Source of the DNA: Datnioides undecimradiatus
Lineage: Eukaryota; Chordata; Actinopteri; Lobotiformes; Datnioididae
Assembly (NCBI GenBank): GCA_008933995.1
Contig: WARS01000013.1
Location: 6,486,329-6,550,328 of the forward strand
Length of the DNA stretch: 64,000 bases
Direction of reading: 5' to 3'
Made by a program: the position numbers and the translations under genes. The notes beneath the pieces were generated by a model. That model worked only from the letters and a program-made list of their open reading frames with translations. It was not told where the DNA came from and searched no databases. The stretch's first letter is position 1; each line of letters starts with the position of its first letter. Positions 24,340-37,065 of this stretch are shown piece after piece.

Positions 24340-24472
24340 CGGGCTCGTGCGTTTGACCGCGCGCTAGTTTCTGTGGCGGCAGGGGTGGTGAGAGAGAGTA
24401 AAAACACCTTCATGTGCGTCGTCTATGTGAAAGTAGTTCCGGGCACTTAACCCAAACGGGGGAGAGTCCCGG
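24340..24472 (+). promoter_or_regulatory. foxj3: CpG-rich foxj3 promoter region
   Basis: Composition changes abruptly from AT-rich to GC- and CpG-rich at about 24330 and stays so to about 24960. This marks a CpG-island promoter, typical of a broadly expressed transcription factor gene. GACCGCGCGCTAG near 24355 is the densest CpG cluster. No TATA box is seen. Confidence 0.5.
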
Positions 24473-24735
24473 ATGTTGGCTCGGCCGCCGAGAGAAAGGC
24501 GAACGGGAGAAGGCGGAGAGAAGCTGAGGAGGGACGCCACGGCACCGCGGGCACACCGGCGAAGCTACGACTACGGCGTCTCTTTGCACAGGACGATAAC
24601 GTCAAGAGCACAGGACACTCCTGGGGAGCCCCTGCTAGCTGAAGAAGAAGAGGTGGACGGAAGGGGAGGGGGCAGTTACTCTGAAACTACCGTCAGGATT
24701 ACAGAGAGCCACCGTCACAGCAGCTTTCACCCAGA
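24400..24735 (+). other. foxj3: foxj3 non-coding first exon (5' UTR)
   Basis: A GC-rich stretch ending at a strong GTAAGT donor at 24736 (after CACCCAGA), on the same strand as foxj3 and at the base of its CpG island. It is the obvious partner for the acceptor at 52637. The left edge is approximate. An ATG at 24473 opens 87 codons up to the donor. After splicing to exon 2 that frame ends at 52659, before the true start, so it would be an upstream reading frame. Confidence 0.5.
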
Positions 24736-25228
24736 GTAAGTGAGCTACACGGGCATGGAAGTTGAACTAAGGCCCACGAAATGGACGACTTTAACTGGGA
24801 AGTGAGCTGCACTGAAGTTCTGGGGATTGAGCCCGGTGAACAGGCCCTGACACACAGCTTTCCGCTCGCTGTGGCGGGGCGTGCGTGGACAGCTTTTTTC
24901 TCAGAGAGCCAGTCTGTGTTTCCCTGTGGTCAGTGTTAGTACACCCCGGCCGTGTTGCTGTAACTCTCCAAGTTGACAGCTCTGGCGTTAGCCTGCTAGC
25001 ACCGCCGTGCAACCGGTGACAACTGACAGGGCAACTTTGACAGCTAGCTAGCCAGTTTTGGTAGCCAGCTAACTTTAGCTGAGCGTTGTCGTTGCTTTCT
25101 CCTGGGCCAGGACGAGGTGTATGCGTGTTTTTCCTCGCATTAGGTGGATATAATGACCTATCCCAGCCCTCCAACAGCTATGGTTAGCTAGCTGTTTGGT
25201 ATGTGAGACGTTGTGTGTCCAGCATGAA

Positions 25229-25289
<61 letters not shown>

Positions 25290-25310
25290 TGTGTGTGTGT
25301 GTGTGTGTGT
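25229..25310. repeat. Compound (GT)n(GA)n(GT)n microsatellite
   Basis: Eleven GT units, then about eighteen GA units, then about twelve GT units, shortly inside foxj3 intron 1. It is perfect apart from the unit switches. Confidence 0.92.
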
Positions 25311-27188
25311 GAGTGAGTATGAACCCAGTGTCATTTGGCTTTCCTGCGTGCTCTGATGGTATTTGACTCACAGCTGTTGCAGTGTGTTTTCTCGTCTGTC
25401 AATCGTCTATTTCTCAGGCGGCAAATAAATTCCTCCAGAAAATAATGATCCTAGTATGTAAAACTAATCGACCTGTGTGAGAAGGCGCAGGGTTGTCATG
25501 TGGGTGGACGATCAACAAGTGTAAAGCGTGTTTCAGGTGAATTTTATGCCCCTGAATGAGATCCCGGGAGCGTCTCTTAGCCTCTGGCGGTGGCATACCC
25601 TTGCGGGTTGCCCTGAGATGGCACAGGCGCTGTTGCAGTCAAATATTTGGTCCTGTGTGCAAGACATTTCTCACTCCTCTTTGCTTTGATGTTTCACCAG
25701 TTGGTGTGTGATCGCGCAGCACCGACGCTGATTAGTTCATGCTACGACTTTAAACTAAACAGCTGTGGCATTTGCGTGCAGCTGTATACAAAACGGTGCC
25801 CTTGCTTTATCCTGACGGCCTTTATTAGTCGATGGATGACTGAACTCTTAATTTGCCCCGCTGTCAACTTGTGCAAGTTTTATCATTGAGGTCACGTTGT
25901 CATTTGACTGATTGAGGCGCAATGAGGTGCAAATTATTGGCCGATCATCATATACTGCCACGCTTGAGTTTATTCTGTCATAAAGCCAGCATAAAGAGGT
26001 TGAATTTATGACTAAAACAAAACATTTTGAATTCCCCTCAAACATCCCAACCCTGCTAGACCTTCTGCTTCAACTAACAAAATGCCCATAGCGTTAGTCA
26101 GCTCCCACAATCAAAGGTCAGACCTGGTTTGCTTCTTAATCACCCATCCTTTAAATAGCAGGCCCACAGCAAGCTGTCTGGATCAAGGCTATCTGTGCAT
26201 GCAGCACTAGAGGACACATGGTGTTACAGTTTTGATGTTACTCCGCACAGGTAAGCAGAGACAGAGTAGTGTAATTTGTCATATTGTCTAGAAATTAGTA
26301 TTTTTTTTCCCCTTTCTTTCAGTCTTATTCTATGAATTGTTCTGCCACTGTATCCTGCCATGCTCTCTGAGTTATTGAAGTACAAACGAGGCTCCGTGTT
26401 CAGGTAATGTTTTGGCATGTTACTGCTGTGTCCCTAGCTCAGTCTGACACTGAAAAACATCTTAACTCTTTTACAACAAGTCCTTGATGCCACTCATGAA
26501 ATCCAGCTTTTTAGAAAGACTATTGCATTTAACAAACAATAACTTACGTCAATTGAAACAACCATGTGAATTGCAGCAGCAGAATAATTGACATAGACAG
26601 CGGAAGTGACATTTTGCTGTGCCAGTTCGCTGGCTGCCTGTGAAAGAATGGAACCAGAGTGCAACCGATGCATGCTTTTTACAGATTGTGTGCAGATATA
26701 TGAATCACAGCACACACATTGTAAAAATTGTTCCTTAGAGTGCTACCCTTGCATGCATCAAATTTCTTTGGCTCAGAAGCAGTGTGGTTATTCAAGTTTT
26801 GTTCAGGACTGAAGATGTTCTGCAGGCTCAGGCTTAAAGATCCTGTTTATTTTTTGTGATTTCAGCAATATGACAACTATTTGCTATTTTACCTCGAATC
26901 ACAGTGAGCAGAGTTAGTGACTTTTTATTGATCCTTTTCTGTTTAAACAACCTCAGGGTTTTGATGAATGGACTGAAAAGTTGTAAAGAAAGTATAGAGA
27001 AGATTACACATCTGTTTATTCACACAGTAACTATTTAAAAGTGTGAATGGGAGGATGTGATACAGCCTCTCTTTAATGATGGTTTCAGCCTGCAGCAGTC
27101 TTTGAGAAGTCTGTTGCCTAATGGTTTAAAAACACAACACCTACTTCTTCAAGGTCTTCCTGTGTTCTGTGTGTGTATATATATATTT

Positions 27189-27219
27189 GTGTGTGTGTGT
27201 GTGTGTGGGGGGGGGGGGG
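27189..27219. repeat. (GT)n followed by a poly(G) run
   Basis: About nine GT units running directly into a run of 13 G. The G-run is prone to sequencing length error. Confidence 0.85.
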
Positions 27220-28129
27220 TCATCCATCACCTCGGTAGAAAAATGGCTGTCATCAACTGTAAGAGACAAGGAACATAGAGTAACTATGTGTAGATAAATA
27301 TTGACATTTGATCATTGTGTCACAGATAATGTTCAGCTCGGAGGGTTGACGGTGTATAATTTAATAGATTAAATAGAGTAATCACATGATATGGGGTTAA
27401 TTTGGATAGATGTCAGGGGTCAGTAAGCCTGCATAGTAGAGCGAATTTAGAACAGGTTCCTACTTTTTGAATACAAGCTCCTCATTTGGAATTCAGGATG
27501 TGGCCCTGTGCCTAGCCCCGTCTCACTGAGAGGCTTTTTAATTTCTCCCCTTGTTGAAGTGATTATTCAAATGGCCATCCGTGAGATGCAGTTATCAGAC
27601 TCCTGGTGGTAGTTGAGCCTGTGGCAACATGAATGCCCATCACAGCCCCCCTCCTCACCACCCTGTTTAGTTGGACAGCACCCAACAGGTACCCTCTGTA
27701 GCAACCCCTATTAGACCACCACATCTTACCCCTCAGGCTGAAAACCTATTGTGTTATGCGATTGGCAGATGGCAATTTATTCATGAGGACGGCTGATATA
27801 TTTTTTGGCATGGTGTTGTGGTGATGCTGTTGGTCAAAGGCCTCTGTTTAGTATTTTTATGATGACTTATTTTTGGTCTGAATCCAAAGTGGACTTGTTT
27901 CAATTTCTCTCAGCTCTGAAATGTGAAGTTATTTTAGGTTGGAGTTTCTTTCACTTCTTTGCCCATCATCTTGTCCTTCAGTATGTTTTTTTTTTTCATC
28001 CTGGATTAGCCAAAAAAAAAGGAAAAAAGCAGGATCTTCCTTTTCTTCTCAACAGCTGTTTACTCTGCATGGAGGCTCGGCTGTCCTCTAAGTGAGCTCG
28101 GGCCAAATGACTGGACAGTTTTGTTAGGA

Positions 28130-28860
28130 ATTTCTCCCCATACTCTGCTTATATCCAGTGTGAAGTTCTGCTCTCATAGAAGCCGTGTTGGTGAGAAGGG
28201 ACTGGCTCAGTCTTCATTAGCAACGCCGTGCATCACTAGAATGCAGATGAGCTATGAAGCCATTCATCTGCTGGAAATGCCTCCCTGATTCCAATTTGAA
28301 TCTTGTTTGCAGTCACATTGTGTGAGCCCACTTCTCCATGTTAAAGAAGTCTCTTTATGTGAGAGATCAGAGGGGGATAATTGCACTTAAGTGAACCTCA
28401 TTTAGTGCTGGCCAGAGCAATTACTGTAACTGCAGTTCTAGGCGTTTTTTGGGGGCCTGGAGCAGCTGTCATTGAGTCTCAGTAGCTGAGATATCAAATG
28501 GTGAATGGAATGACATTGGCATGGCATCATGGGAATGGCAGATCCTTGGATGGATTTTAATTAGTTTATGCAGGTTTTTGCACAGCTTTTTTTTTTCATC
28601 TGAAGAAAAGCGTAATTAAAAATGACAATTAGAAATGCATTATTTTAGTAATGATTGAAAATAAATCATTCTCAAGGTGCTGTAAGGTGAAAAAAGCCAG
28701 CACTCTTTCTTCAGGCAAACCCCCCTGAGCTTGAGGGAGATGTTTTATCATTAATGTTATTCAGGAGCCAAAATTTGAGTTTTGCTCAGCTGGGTGCTTT
28801 AATCTATTTTTGCTGTAAATTAATGAATTTTTAAAGAGCCCCTCGCTGGATACGGGTGGA
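28130..28860. other. Candidate conserved non-coding element cluster in foxj3 intron 1
   Basis: This stretch lacks simple repeats, has an even base composition and carries several homeodomain-type TAATTA/ATTAATGA motifs (for example TTTAATTAGTTTATGCAG near 28557, GCGTAATTAAAAATGACAA near 28610, GTAAATTAATGAATTTT near 28816). The texture resembles developmental enhancers of vertebrate transcription-factor genes. This is an impression from composition and motif density only. Confidence 0.25.
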
Positions 28861-29264
28861 TGTGGGAATGCAGCAATGGTTCAGTTTTCAAACGAGCCTC
28901 TACTCCACCGTCACCCCCACCCCTTCACCACCCACCCTCCTCACGGGATGGAGAGAGCGAATTTACTGAAGCACTACACTTTCATTTTTTATTCATCCAG
29001 CAATGCACTGCCTAGTTCTCCTCATCCCACCTCCTCCCAGTCTATTGAGTTGAATCTGTCAGTGAACTAGTCGTATATGCTCCTATTCACGTCCTGGGCT
29101 GGGGTTGGATGTGGACATGAATCAGTGAACGAAGTATGTGATGTTTAATTCAGGTTGTTCGTTGCCTAATATTATCGGCACATTTGCTCAGATACATGTT
29201 TTATCTGAAAGTGTTTAGCCATTTATTTTCCCAGTCTGACTAATCAGGGCCCTTCTGTCTACAG

Positions 29265-29301
29265 GGGAAGTACTCTAACTACCCACACCAGAGCTTGCTG
29301 G
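29265..29301 (+). other. Candidate 37-nt cassette 5' UTR exon of foxj3
   Basis: A strong acceptor (CCCTTCTGTCTACAG) is followed 37 bases later by a strong donor (CTGGGTAAGTTTA), on the foxj3 strand within intron 1. Such close, good pairs are uncommon by chance in this intron. Inclusion would alter only the 5' UTR: the upstream frame from 24473 would read through these 12 codons and stop at TGA directly after entering exon 2. Expression is unproven. Confidence 0.25.
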
Positions 29302-29327
29302 GTAAGTTTAGAAAGTGTAGGAGAAAA

Positions 29328-29351
29328 GGGTGGGGTGGGGGTTGGTGGGGG
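29328..29351 (+). other. G-quadruplex motif
   Basis: Four runs of three to five G are separated by loops of 1, 1 and 5 bases, on the transcribed-sense strand of foxj3 intron 1 and 26 bases after the donor of the candidate cassette exon. Confidence 0.6.
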
Positions 29352-30738
29352 ATTGGCGGCTCCTGTAGTGCATGGTGGTTTCTGTGACTCATTCCAGCTC
29401 TGTGGTAGCAAGAAGACTAATAAATGTTGTGGCAAGTCTATTATGAGTGCTCGGGTTGATCTTTTATGTGCATGATGTTCAAGTCTCGAAACGGGATGAG
29501 GTACGTGAGCAGAAGTGTCTGTTAGGTGGTTGTAGTGCACCAAATATGCAAACGAAATCACGGCCTACAAATCCTCTCTTTTAAAGGGATGTTGATGCTG
29601 TCCTTAATGACAAAAGTTTTCAGAGTAGATGCAATGTACACAGCTGTGTAATTTGAGATTTGGTAATGAATAACCAAGTCCTAAATGAATAAGACTGGTT
29701 TGACTTTTCAGTGCCTTGAAAGATTTAATAATTCATCGTATTGTGTGCTTTGTCCTTGAGTTGTGATAGGCTCTCCGTATCAGCATATTTCTCTTAAGCT
29801 TTTTTGTTCTTTACTCAGTAGAAGCAATTGATATGCTTATATGATTCACACTCTTTGGAGACGTACGAGCTGTGTGCAGGAAGAGAAGCTCGCTAAGCTG
29901 ACACAGCTTAAGTAATAAGAACAGGGCTTTCATCATAGTATTTTGTATCTGTTTTAATCATTACAGTGGCTCCTGTGGCAGATACAAAATTCACTTCCAG
30001 GTGAAACGGCAGAATACCCAGAGATACTTTTAATATAGAAGAGAAAGGGCTTTCTGTCAGTTTTGAGTAGGAAAAATGTAAAACAAAAACGGCAGCACCA
30101 ATAACAGGCTAAACAACACAGCTCAGTCTGCATATTTGTAGGCACAAAGTTCTTATTTTAAACAGATCATACACATACAGGCAGTAACTCCTGTGCTAAA
30201 ATATTGTTGAGAAATGAGAATTTGATACCATTATATTCCCTCATCTTAACTTTACCATGCACTCTGCGAACTGCATGCACTGTGCCGTAAGTTTAGAAGC
30301 AAATAAGAAAATTAGCACCAGATATGACCAATAATGATTGGTTGTTGAGTGGCTGGTGATAGATGGTGATAGATACCCTGACAGTGGTAGAGTCTGAGTC
30401 AATATGATAATGTCACTGCTGTTGGTGCATCTGTATGAGTAAAGCTAAACACTGGATGTTGTGCACAGTTCACCAGAAGTGTAGATATACTGTCACGTGA
30501 TTCAAAGAGATGGGTGTTTTCATCCTGTAAGCCGCAACTTTACAGCTATGGTGTGTTAACAAATGCAGCTCTCGTATTAGACTTTAATTCACCTGTTGAA
30601 GATGGTCAGCGATGTTTGGTGGCTTAATATCTTTTGTAAATTGTATGTGCTTTCTTACTGTGCAAGTATGTGTGTATGTTGAAGAAGAAGCATTGTAAAT
30701 TGCAATAATGTCAGGCTTATAGGCTTATTGCTGTGTAA

Positions 30739-30763
30739 TGTGTGTGTGTGTGTGTGCGTGTGT
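30739..30763. repeat. Imperfect (GT)n microsatellite
   Basis: About twelve GT units interrupted by GC, followed by a short GTGTGCGCGC stretch, in foxj3 intron 1. Confidence 0.8.
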
Positions 30764-32983
30764 GCGCGCAATTTACAGCAATGCCGTAAACAGTGAAGAG
30801 TTGTTTTTTTTTTAGATGTTTGAATGTCAGTCTGCACACTCAGACAGGAAAGTCAGAGAGGGTCAGGTTTAATTAAGTCCACATTCCTAAGCCTGCTTAG
30901 TAAGGTTAAATAGTGCAGTCTTGAGGATGTGGTTTACTGCCACATCACTCAAGTTCATCCTCTGCTGACTGGTGGGAGACTAATCATTTTTTGTGTAATC
31001 ACAAGACAGGCCTCATGTCAACAGCCTTGAGTCAGTTGATCAGACCTGAAGGCTGTGAGCAGCTTCTTCATTTGTTTTGTGATTTTTAGACAATGTTAAT
31101 GTGGGCAGGTCCAGAAATAGCTTCATGTAGAAGTTGGACACTGTGTGTGATGTGGTGTGTGAGGCTCATGATCCGTAGGGGCGATTGCCAAGTTGTGCAG
31201 ATGTGGTGTTAGTTGGGAAGGAGATGTGGTAGATCTGTTAGGTCTGATGATTTAACACCTCCTATGCCTCATAGTCCTCTGCATACTCCACAGAATCGCA
31301 TGTCCAAGCCTCTCTGCTGTTGTCATTTGTCACTTTTTTTTCCTTGTGTGAAACCTGATGGATTAGCCTTAGATGTAGTACTTGGAGTCTCCATCTGTGA
31401 TTCAGAAAACCCCTAACAGAAGCCAAGGATTCTCTCTGTGGAGTTGGAGGAAATGTTGATCTGTGTGGACCAGGGAACCCACACAACTGATGACTCGCTC
31501 TTGCCCCATCATTCCCACCCCATCGCTCTTTCTTTCTCTCACACCTAGTTGTTGGCTTGATTGTTGTTTCTTTCTGCATCGTCACTTATTTTTTTCTTTA
31601 TCTCTCTCTGCGCCATACTCTCCTGTGCTCTTCACTTAGCAAACAACACGTCTGTAGAGAATTCAGAAGAATGCATCTTGTTACTCAGATGAGTCATACT
31701 TCCTCTGGCCTGCATGTCTCTCCCTCAGGGTGGATGAATGAGAGGGCGGAGAGGTTAGCTGGAGGAGGGGCTCAATGGCTGAGGGGACGTAGTCTGTGCC
31801 AGTTGCTCAATGGAATTAAGAAAGTATCGGTGCGTTGGTCACAGGGCCTGAGATGTGCATTTCAGCGCCAACTAAAAATGTGGTTGTCCCTAGGTGGTTG
31901 TGTGACTGACGGCTTTGACCAGGCTGAGTCACCGCTTTCAAAAAGTAACTGTTTGGAAATCTCAGGCCCAGCTCTGACCCCACAAGTCAGCCACTCTGCC
32001 AAGGTGCTCTGGCCCTGGGAGGAAAGCCCGGAGCTTCGGCTCTGGAGAGGAGTGAGACTGCACCTGCAATGCGAGAAATCTGTCTCTGCCTTACTGAAGG
32101 AAATTTATATGGTAGGTTGAAAAGACTGTAGAGGGGTTTTGCATGCAGTTGCTAGGCTGAAATGTTGCTCAGGAGGCCTGACTACAGTATAACTCTGTGT
32201 GTGTGTGCATATGTGTGTGCGTGTGTTTGAATTTATGGTACAGTTAAGTGGGTAACACTCCAGTTTCCTGGTTTTAATTCCCGAAACCTCTGCATCCAAT
32301 TTTGCTTAATACCACATTGTACAACAAGAGTTGTAAGTAAAGTTTATTATCTTTATAATACTCATGAAATTGTATCAGTATACTATTAGGCTGCTCTCAG
32401 CTCTAACACTCTCTCTCCCATACCTGCTCTGCTTGGTCCCCTGCCAAAATCTATGACTCACAGGAGACTCAGTGACCTACTTTTTAAGTCTTCTAGGAGT
32501 GCCAGAAGATCTTTTTTATTTGCAAGACAATACAGTGGGTAAATATAAGTCAATTAAAATACACTTAATGCACCCATTTCTGGATTTAAGCACCTAAAGG
32601 CTGTGTCAGCATGGCAGCCACCTCAGAGGATTCCCTTCATTATCACAAGGAAAGAAGATACATAGTAAACAGTGGAGCTTTCATATCTCATTAGACACAA
32701 ACTGAGTTTAAGGCCACATTGGCTCTCATCAAGTCAATTTAAAAATATAACTCATTTAAGTGCTCTCATAATCCCACAATATCTGTGTGCCTTTATATTG
32801 CACATTCCTAGTTTATCCAGGTTGTCAGAGATTATGGTTCTGCATGTAGACAAAGCATTTATCTACATGAATCAATGAAAGTTGCCTCAAGGCCTAGTCA
32901 GTTTGTTCTGGTAATCATAGAGTTTGGTGGTACTGTGAAAGTAAAGTTTGAACAGTTGCTGTTAAATATTATGTGGATTAGGT

Positions 32984-33004
32984 AAAAAAAAAAAAAAAAA
33001 AAAA
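32984..33004 (+). repeat. Poly(A) tract
   Basis: An uninterrupted run of 21 A in foxj3 intron 1. The flanks show no clear retroposon body or target-site duplication. Confidence 0.85.
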
Positions 33005-36000
33005 GTTTGGGTACAGAAACAGTCTCCCAAATGCCTGGTTTTCAGTTTGCCTACCTCCGAAAAGAAAACAAGGATAGGATCAAAAGCCATAGGATCACTC
33101 GGATGGTTTGATGGTTTTAGCTGGGTTTCGATTGGAAAAAGATGTCGCTTTGCAGCGGATGGAATTTCCACTTTAATCGCTAATTGCCGTTTTTTGGTCG
33201 TGTTGTCTCTCATTGAAGCAGAAACAAGCTGTGCAGTTGAATGTGGTGTGTTGGCTGCTCTTTTCCCTTCTACAAGGCTTGGCTGCTTTGATATGTCAGT
33301 TTTGTTTTAGTCTGCCGCCTTCGTCTTGACACGATTGGCCCCGCTCGCTCCGACCTCCTGGAAACCCCCCGGCATGCCCGCCCCAGGGTGTGTGTTCAGT
33401 CATTTAGTCGGCTTCCTCTATAAGACTGCCATGCCTTCACTTCCCTTCTAGTTTCCCTCCTCTTATTAAGATGCAGAAGGCAGCATTCGATCTGAAAGGC
33501 TTGGTGCTGCGGGAGGGTATACAGTGGGGGGTTAGGGAGGGTCTGTGAGCGTGGGGACTTTAATGACTTAATGTGCGCTGTACAGCCCGGCCACACTCCA
33601 GCTAAGTTCTGCAGCAGCTCACAGTGCTCTGATTTATGCCTTTTTGTGAATCCATTTAAAGAAAGTCAAAATGATGCTCTGACAAAAGTGACTATAATTG
33701 GAGAGGAACAAATTATTAAGTCTTTGGTTAATTCTGATTGCTCCTTGGGTTTATGCCTGATAATCCCTATTTAGTCTTCCGAATTGACTGCCTTTTCAAA
33801 ACTCTTTTTTTTTTAATCTTGTCTGTTCTCCAATGAATTTTGTCATTTTTGCCTCTTTTTAAGAGGTCCCAGTGGTGAACCACTTTGACCACCACTCTGG
33901 CATTTTGATTCCCCTTTTTTGTTTTATCGAACATTTTTACTGTCAGTGAAATCCTCACAGAGCTTTTGCATAGACCAAGCACGAAAACTCTCATTGTAAT
34001 GGCACGCCGATATACTAGATTCCTCAGTCTATGTTCTTTTATTTACTGATTATGTGGCTTGTAAGAATTGTGCTACTGAACCAAAAATCTGGGCTACAGA
34101 TACAGATACTGGTGCCACTGGTGTTAGTCGTGCTATTTGAATCTTTGTTACTGGCCCCTGTTACATTTAAAATACATTTAATGTAGAGGTCAAACACACA
34201 CGCACACACTGCTGTAAAAAGAGCAATGTGTTTCATATACACATTTTTTCAAAATGTAATATATTTCAATAAAACTTGATTTAATATAGTTGCAAATGGA
34301 AATAACTATTTGAATCATCTCTGTCACCAGCTCAACCTCTGATTTTGGGTCCAGTTTAATTTCAACTATTGGAGACAGCAACGTAGTCCTAATGTCAGTG
34401 GGTTTCTATTATTATTAACTGTTTTCATTTCAAGAAGCTTGAGCTTTTGGCTGTGGTTGTATGGTAAGCCACGAAAAACTTACACTCTAGTTTTTGGTTG
34501 AGGCTGTTATCCTGTGCTTCAGCACACAAAGTGAGCAGTACCGTGTAAGCCAATCTCTCACACATGCGCAGGACGTTTTTCTGGCTTTGGCGGAGACTGC
34601 AGATGACAGTAAGCAGAAATCTGGCCATCTTCATGTTATTTCAAACTTTTTGATAACAGAACAGAAATGTCTATTACTGTTAATAAAATGAAACGCCAAT
34701 TAATTTCATTCATGTGCACCTGGTATGACATCTAGCGGTGGGGGTTGTTTTGGGATCGTAACTCTACTCTTATTTTGTTTGTTTTTCTGATCATTTTAAA
34801 AGATGTAGTTTGCGTTGCTGTTGAACTTTATTGTATTACACGGAGATGTGTATTAGTAAAGACGTTTAATGGCACTCAGTCGATTGTCAAATCAGCTTAA
34901 AGTGGAGATTAGATTAATTGGATATTTCTCACCTTTCATCATGAGCTATAATTAACACCGAGGGCACTTGGTTAATACATCGCAGCACTGTAGAGCATTG
35001 AATACTGTCCCTTAATGGAGACAGCTTCAACCACAAATAGTCTGGAACAATCAACAGATTAATTTAAAATACACAAAACTGAATTTTTGGTGTTTTGCAT
35101 TTTCAGCTTAGGTATGACATATGAAGATCAGTTTGAGCTCGAGGGAATCACATGTTTATAGGCTATGTGTTGCGTTGGTGGCACTAGGCTTTAAATGACA
35201 TCAATATCCCGCCAACCACCACCGTCACCACCTTCACTTAGTGACAGTGCAACTGTTGCAAAAACCTTTGAGGCAGTTAACGCATTTCGCGGGGATTTAT
35301 TTCCGCAACAGTTTGTGGTTTCCCAGTTGTCTCATCCTACAAGTTTGTTAATTTATATTTAGATTAATTTGAAATACATTTTGTTTTTTAAAAAAGATCC
35401 TACCCTTGATGATATTCCTGCTGTTAATAGATTGTCTTAAAAAATAATTTGATGTAAGTGGGCAAATGCACTGAAAAAGCAACCCCTTGCATTGTGTTGG
35501 AGCCTTTATATTTCTCCAGTTTTGCCTTATTTTGCACATGTCGCATATATCGAAAACAATACACTGGGAGCAATGTCTGTAAATATCTATTCTCATTTTA
35601 ATGCACAATAAAGCAATAATGCAGCTTTCTGAGAATATGGATCTGAAAGTCTTGAAACAAAAATAATGTCTAAGTTCTCATTTTTAATTTCTCTTTATTT
35701 TACGTGAGCTCAGTAAGGCCTCATACACTTATGAGTCAGAGTGGACTGAGTAGGATTTTCCTTGCCGATGTGATGCAATACATGTATTTCAAACTGCAAA
35801 ATTGGATTGTTCATAGCAGCAGAATACGCTTGATGGTTAAGATTTAAAAAGATACAGCCATGATACAGAAAAGTTAAACTTGTCAAACATTTATTTTTAT
35901 ATCTATGTTTTTCTCGGTGACCCTTTATTTGCAATGCTGTTTGCACGTCATTGAGGCTTAGTGCTATTTTACTAAAGTGAGATCTGTGGTCAGTGAGGAA

Positions 36001-36005
36001 CAATT

Positions 36006-36023
36006 CAGGTCAGGTCAGGTCAG
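36006..36023. repeat. Short (CAGGT)n tandem repeat
   Basis: Three to four head-to-tail copies of the 5-mer CAGGT, in foxj3 intron 1. It is too short to be more than a minor tandem duplication. Confidence 0.7.
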
Positions 36024-36627
36024 GAGCCTGTAGCGTATAGGTCCCTCTACCCTTCTCTATCACTGTGACTCATTGAGCATGATGCACCACTTTCACCATG
36101 CGAGTCATCCTACAAAAGCACCTAATTCAAACCTGACCAAAAACGAAACAGCCACATTTTCCCCTTTTTTATTGTGGTTATGTTTTTTTTAAGTCAAATC
36201 TATGACATTTAGTCATTGCTGACCAAGAAGCTGACGCTCTTGGTTAACTTTACTGTTGTGACATAACATGTGGCAGTACCAAAATGTGTTCATCCTCACG
36301 TTTTGCATGACAGGGTACTACTCTACCAATGCATGCTAAAAATGAAGATGACAGTTTCAAACGCCCTCTCACCCCAACCGGTCAAACAAAAGAGAAAAGG
36401 CCAGTCACTGCAGATTTATTTTTATAGTTGTACTCCACATGCTGGTCAACAGTGTTGTACATCCCTGTAGTTCAGTCCCTGTAGAACATCTTCTGCCTCT
36501 CTGCGATGGCATGCCTCCGTCACTCTGCGATTTCAATCAGAATCCTTCTCAAGGTCCAGGGCAGCGATGACGAGCATCATCTCATGCCCCATGTTGCTTC
36601 TTAGTTGTTGCATAATTACTGCCAAAA

Positions 36628-36630
<3 letters not shown>

Positions 36631-36690
<60 letters not shown>
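36631..36690. repeat. Compound (CT)n(AT)n microsatellite, with an ambiguous base beside it
   Basis: Twenty-five CT units followed by five AT units. The only N in the window is at 36697, seven bases after the repeat, which suggests reduced base quality or mis-collapsed reads here. Confidence 0.93.
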
Positions 36691-36691
<1 letters not shown>

Positions 36692-36908
36692 CTGTCNAAG
36701 CGACTCTCTTGCACCCTCTGTATGTGTGTTTGTGTGTAAGTGAATGTGACAAATTAAGAGAGGGGTGGGGGGACTGGCTGTGAGTGTGTTGTGTCTCTGT
36801 GTGTGTGTGTGTATGTGTGTGTGTGTCTAAGAGTGTGTTTCAGTCGCAGTGAAGAATGGTCTCTCTGTGGTCTCACACAGTGGCCCTGTTCACACCAGGG
36901 TCAGCTGC

Positions 36909-36910
<2 letters not shown>

Positions 36911-36949
<39 letters not shown>
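36911..36949. repeat. (AC)n microsatellite
   Basis: About nineteen perfect AC units between the two CT/AT compound repeats. Confidence 0.93.
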
Positions 36950-36950
<1 letters not shown>

Positions 36951-37065
36951 TTCTGGACTAGTATCCAATCTAAACAAGACAACATTCTGAGTAACAATTG
37001 AATAAGAAAATTCCAGAGTGACTGAGGCCATTTGTCTGTTTCTCTCCAGATCTCCATCAATAATA

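Larger units (their letters stand above)
24736..36600 (+). other. foxj3: foxj3 intron 1, left part
   Basis: No supported coding exon. Contents noted separately are the GT/GA microsatellite at 25229, the GT-G run at 27189, a candidate conserved element at 28130-28860, a possible 37-nt exon at 29265, a G-quadruplex motif at 29328, a GT run near 30739 and a poly(A) run at 32984. A GC-rich patch at 31670-32110 holds a 187-codon frame with no family resemblance. The rest is AT-rich intron. Confidence 0.55.

Noticed and set aside
25075-25371. 98-codon minus-strand frame with Thr-His and Leu-Ser repeats
   Set aside because: It is a translation of the GT/GA compound microsatellite, with no homology outside it.
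33047-33310. 87-codon frame after a poly(A) run, considered as a retroposed gene
   Set aside because: The poly(A) lies upstream of the frame, not after it, there are no visible target-site duplications, and the peptide is unrecognised. The GGGTTTC phrase hints at an old repeat but is too weak to call.
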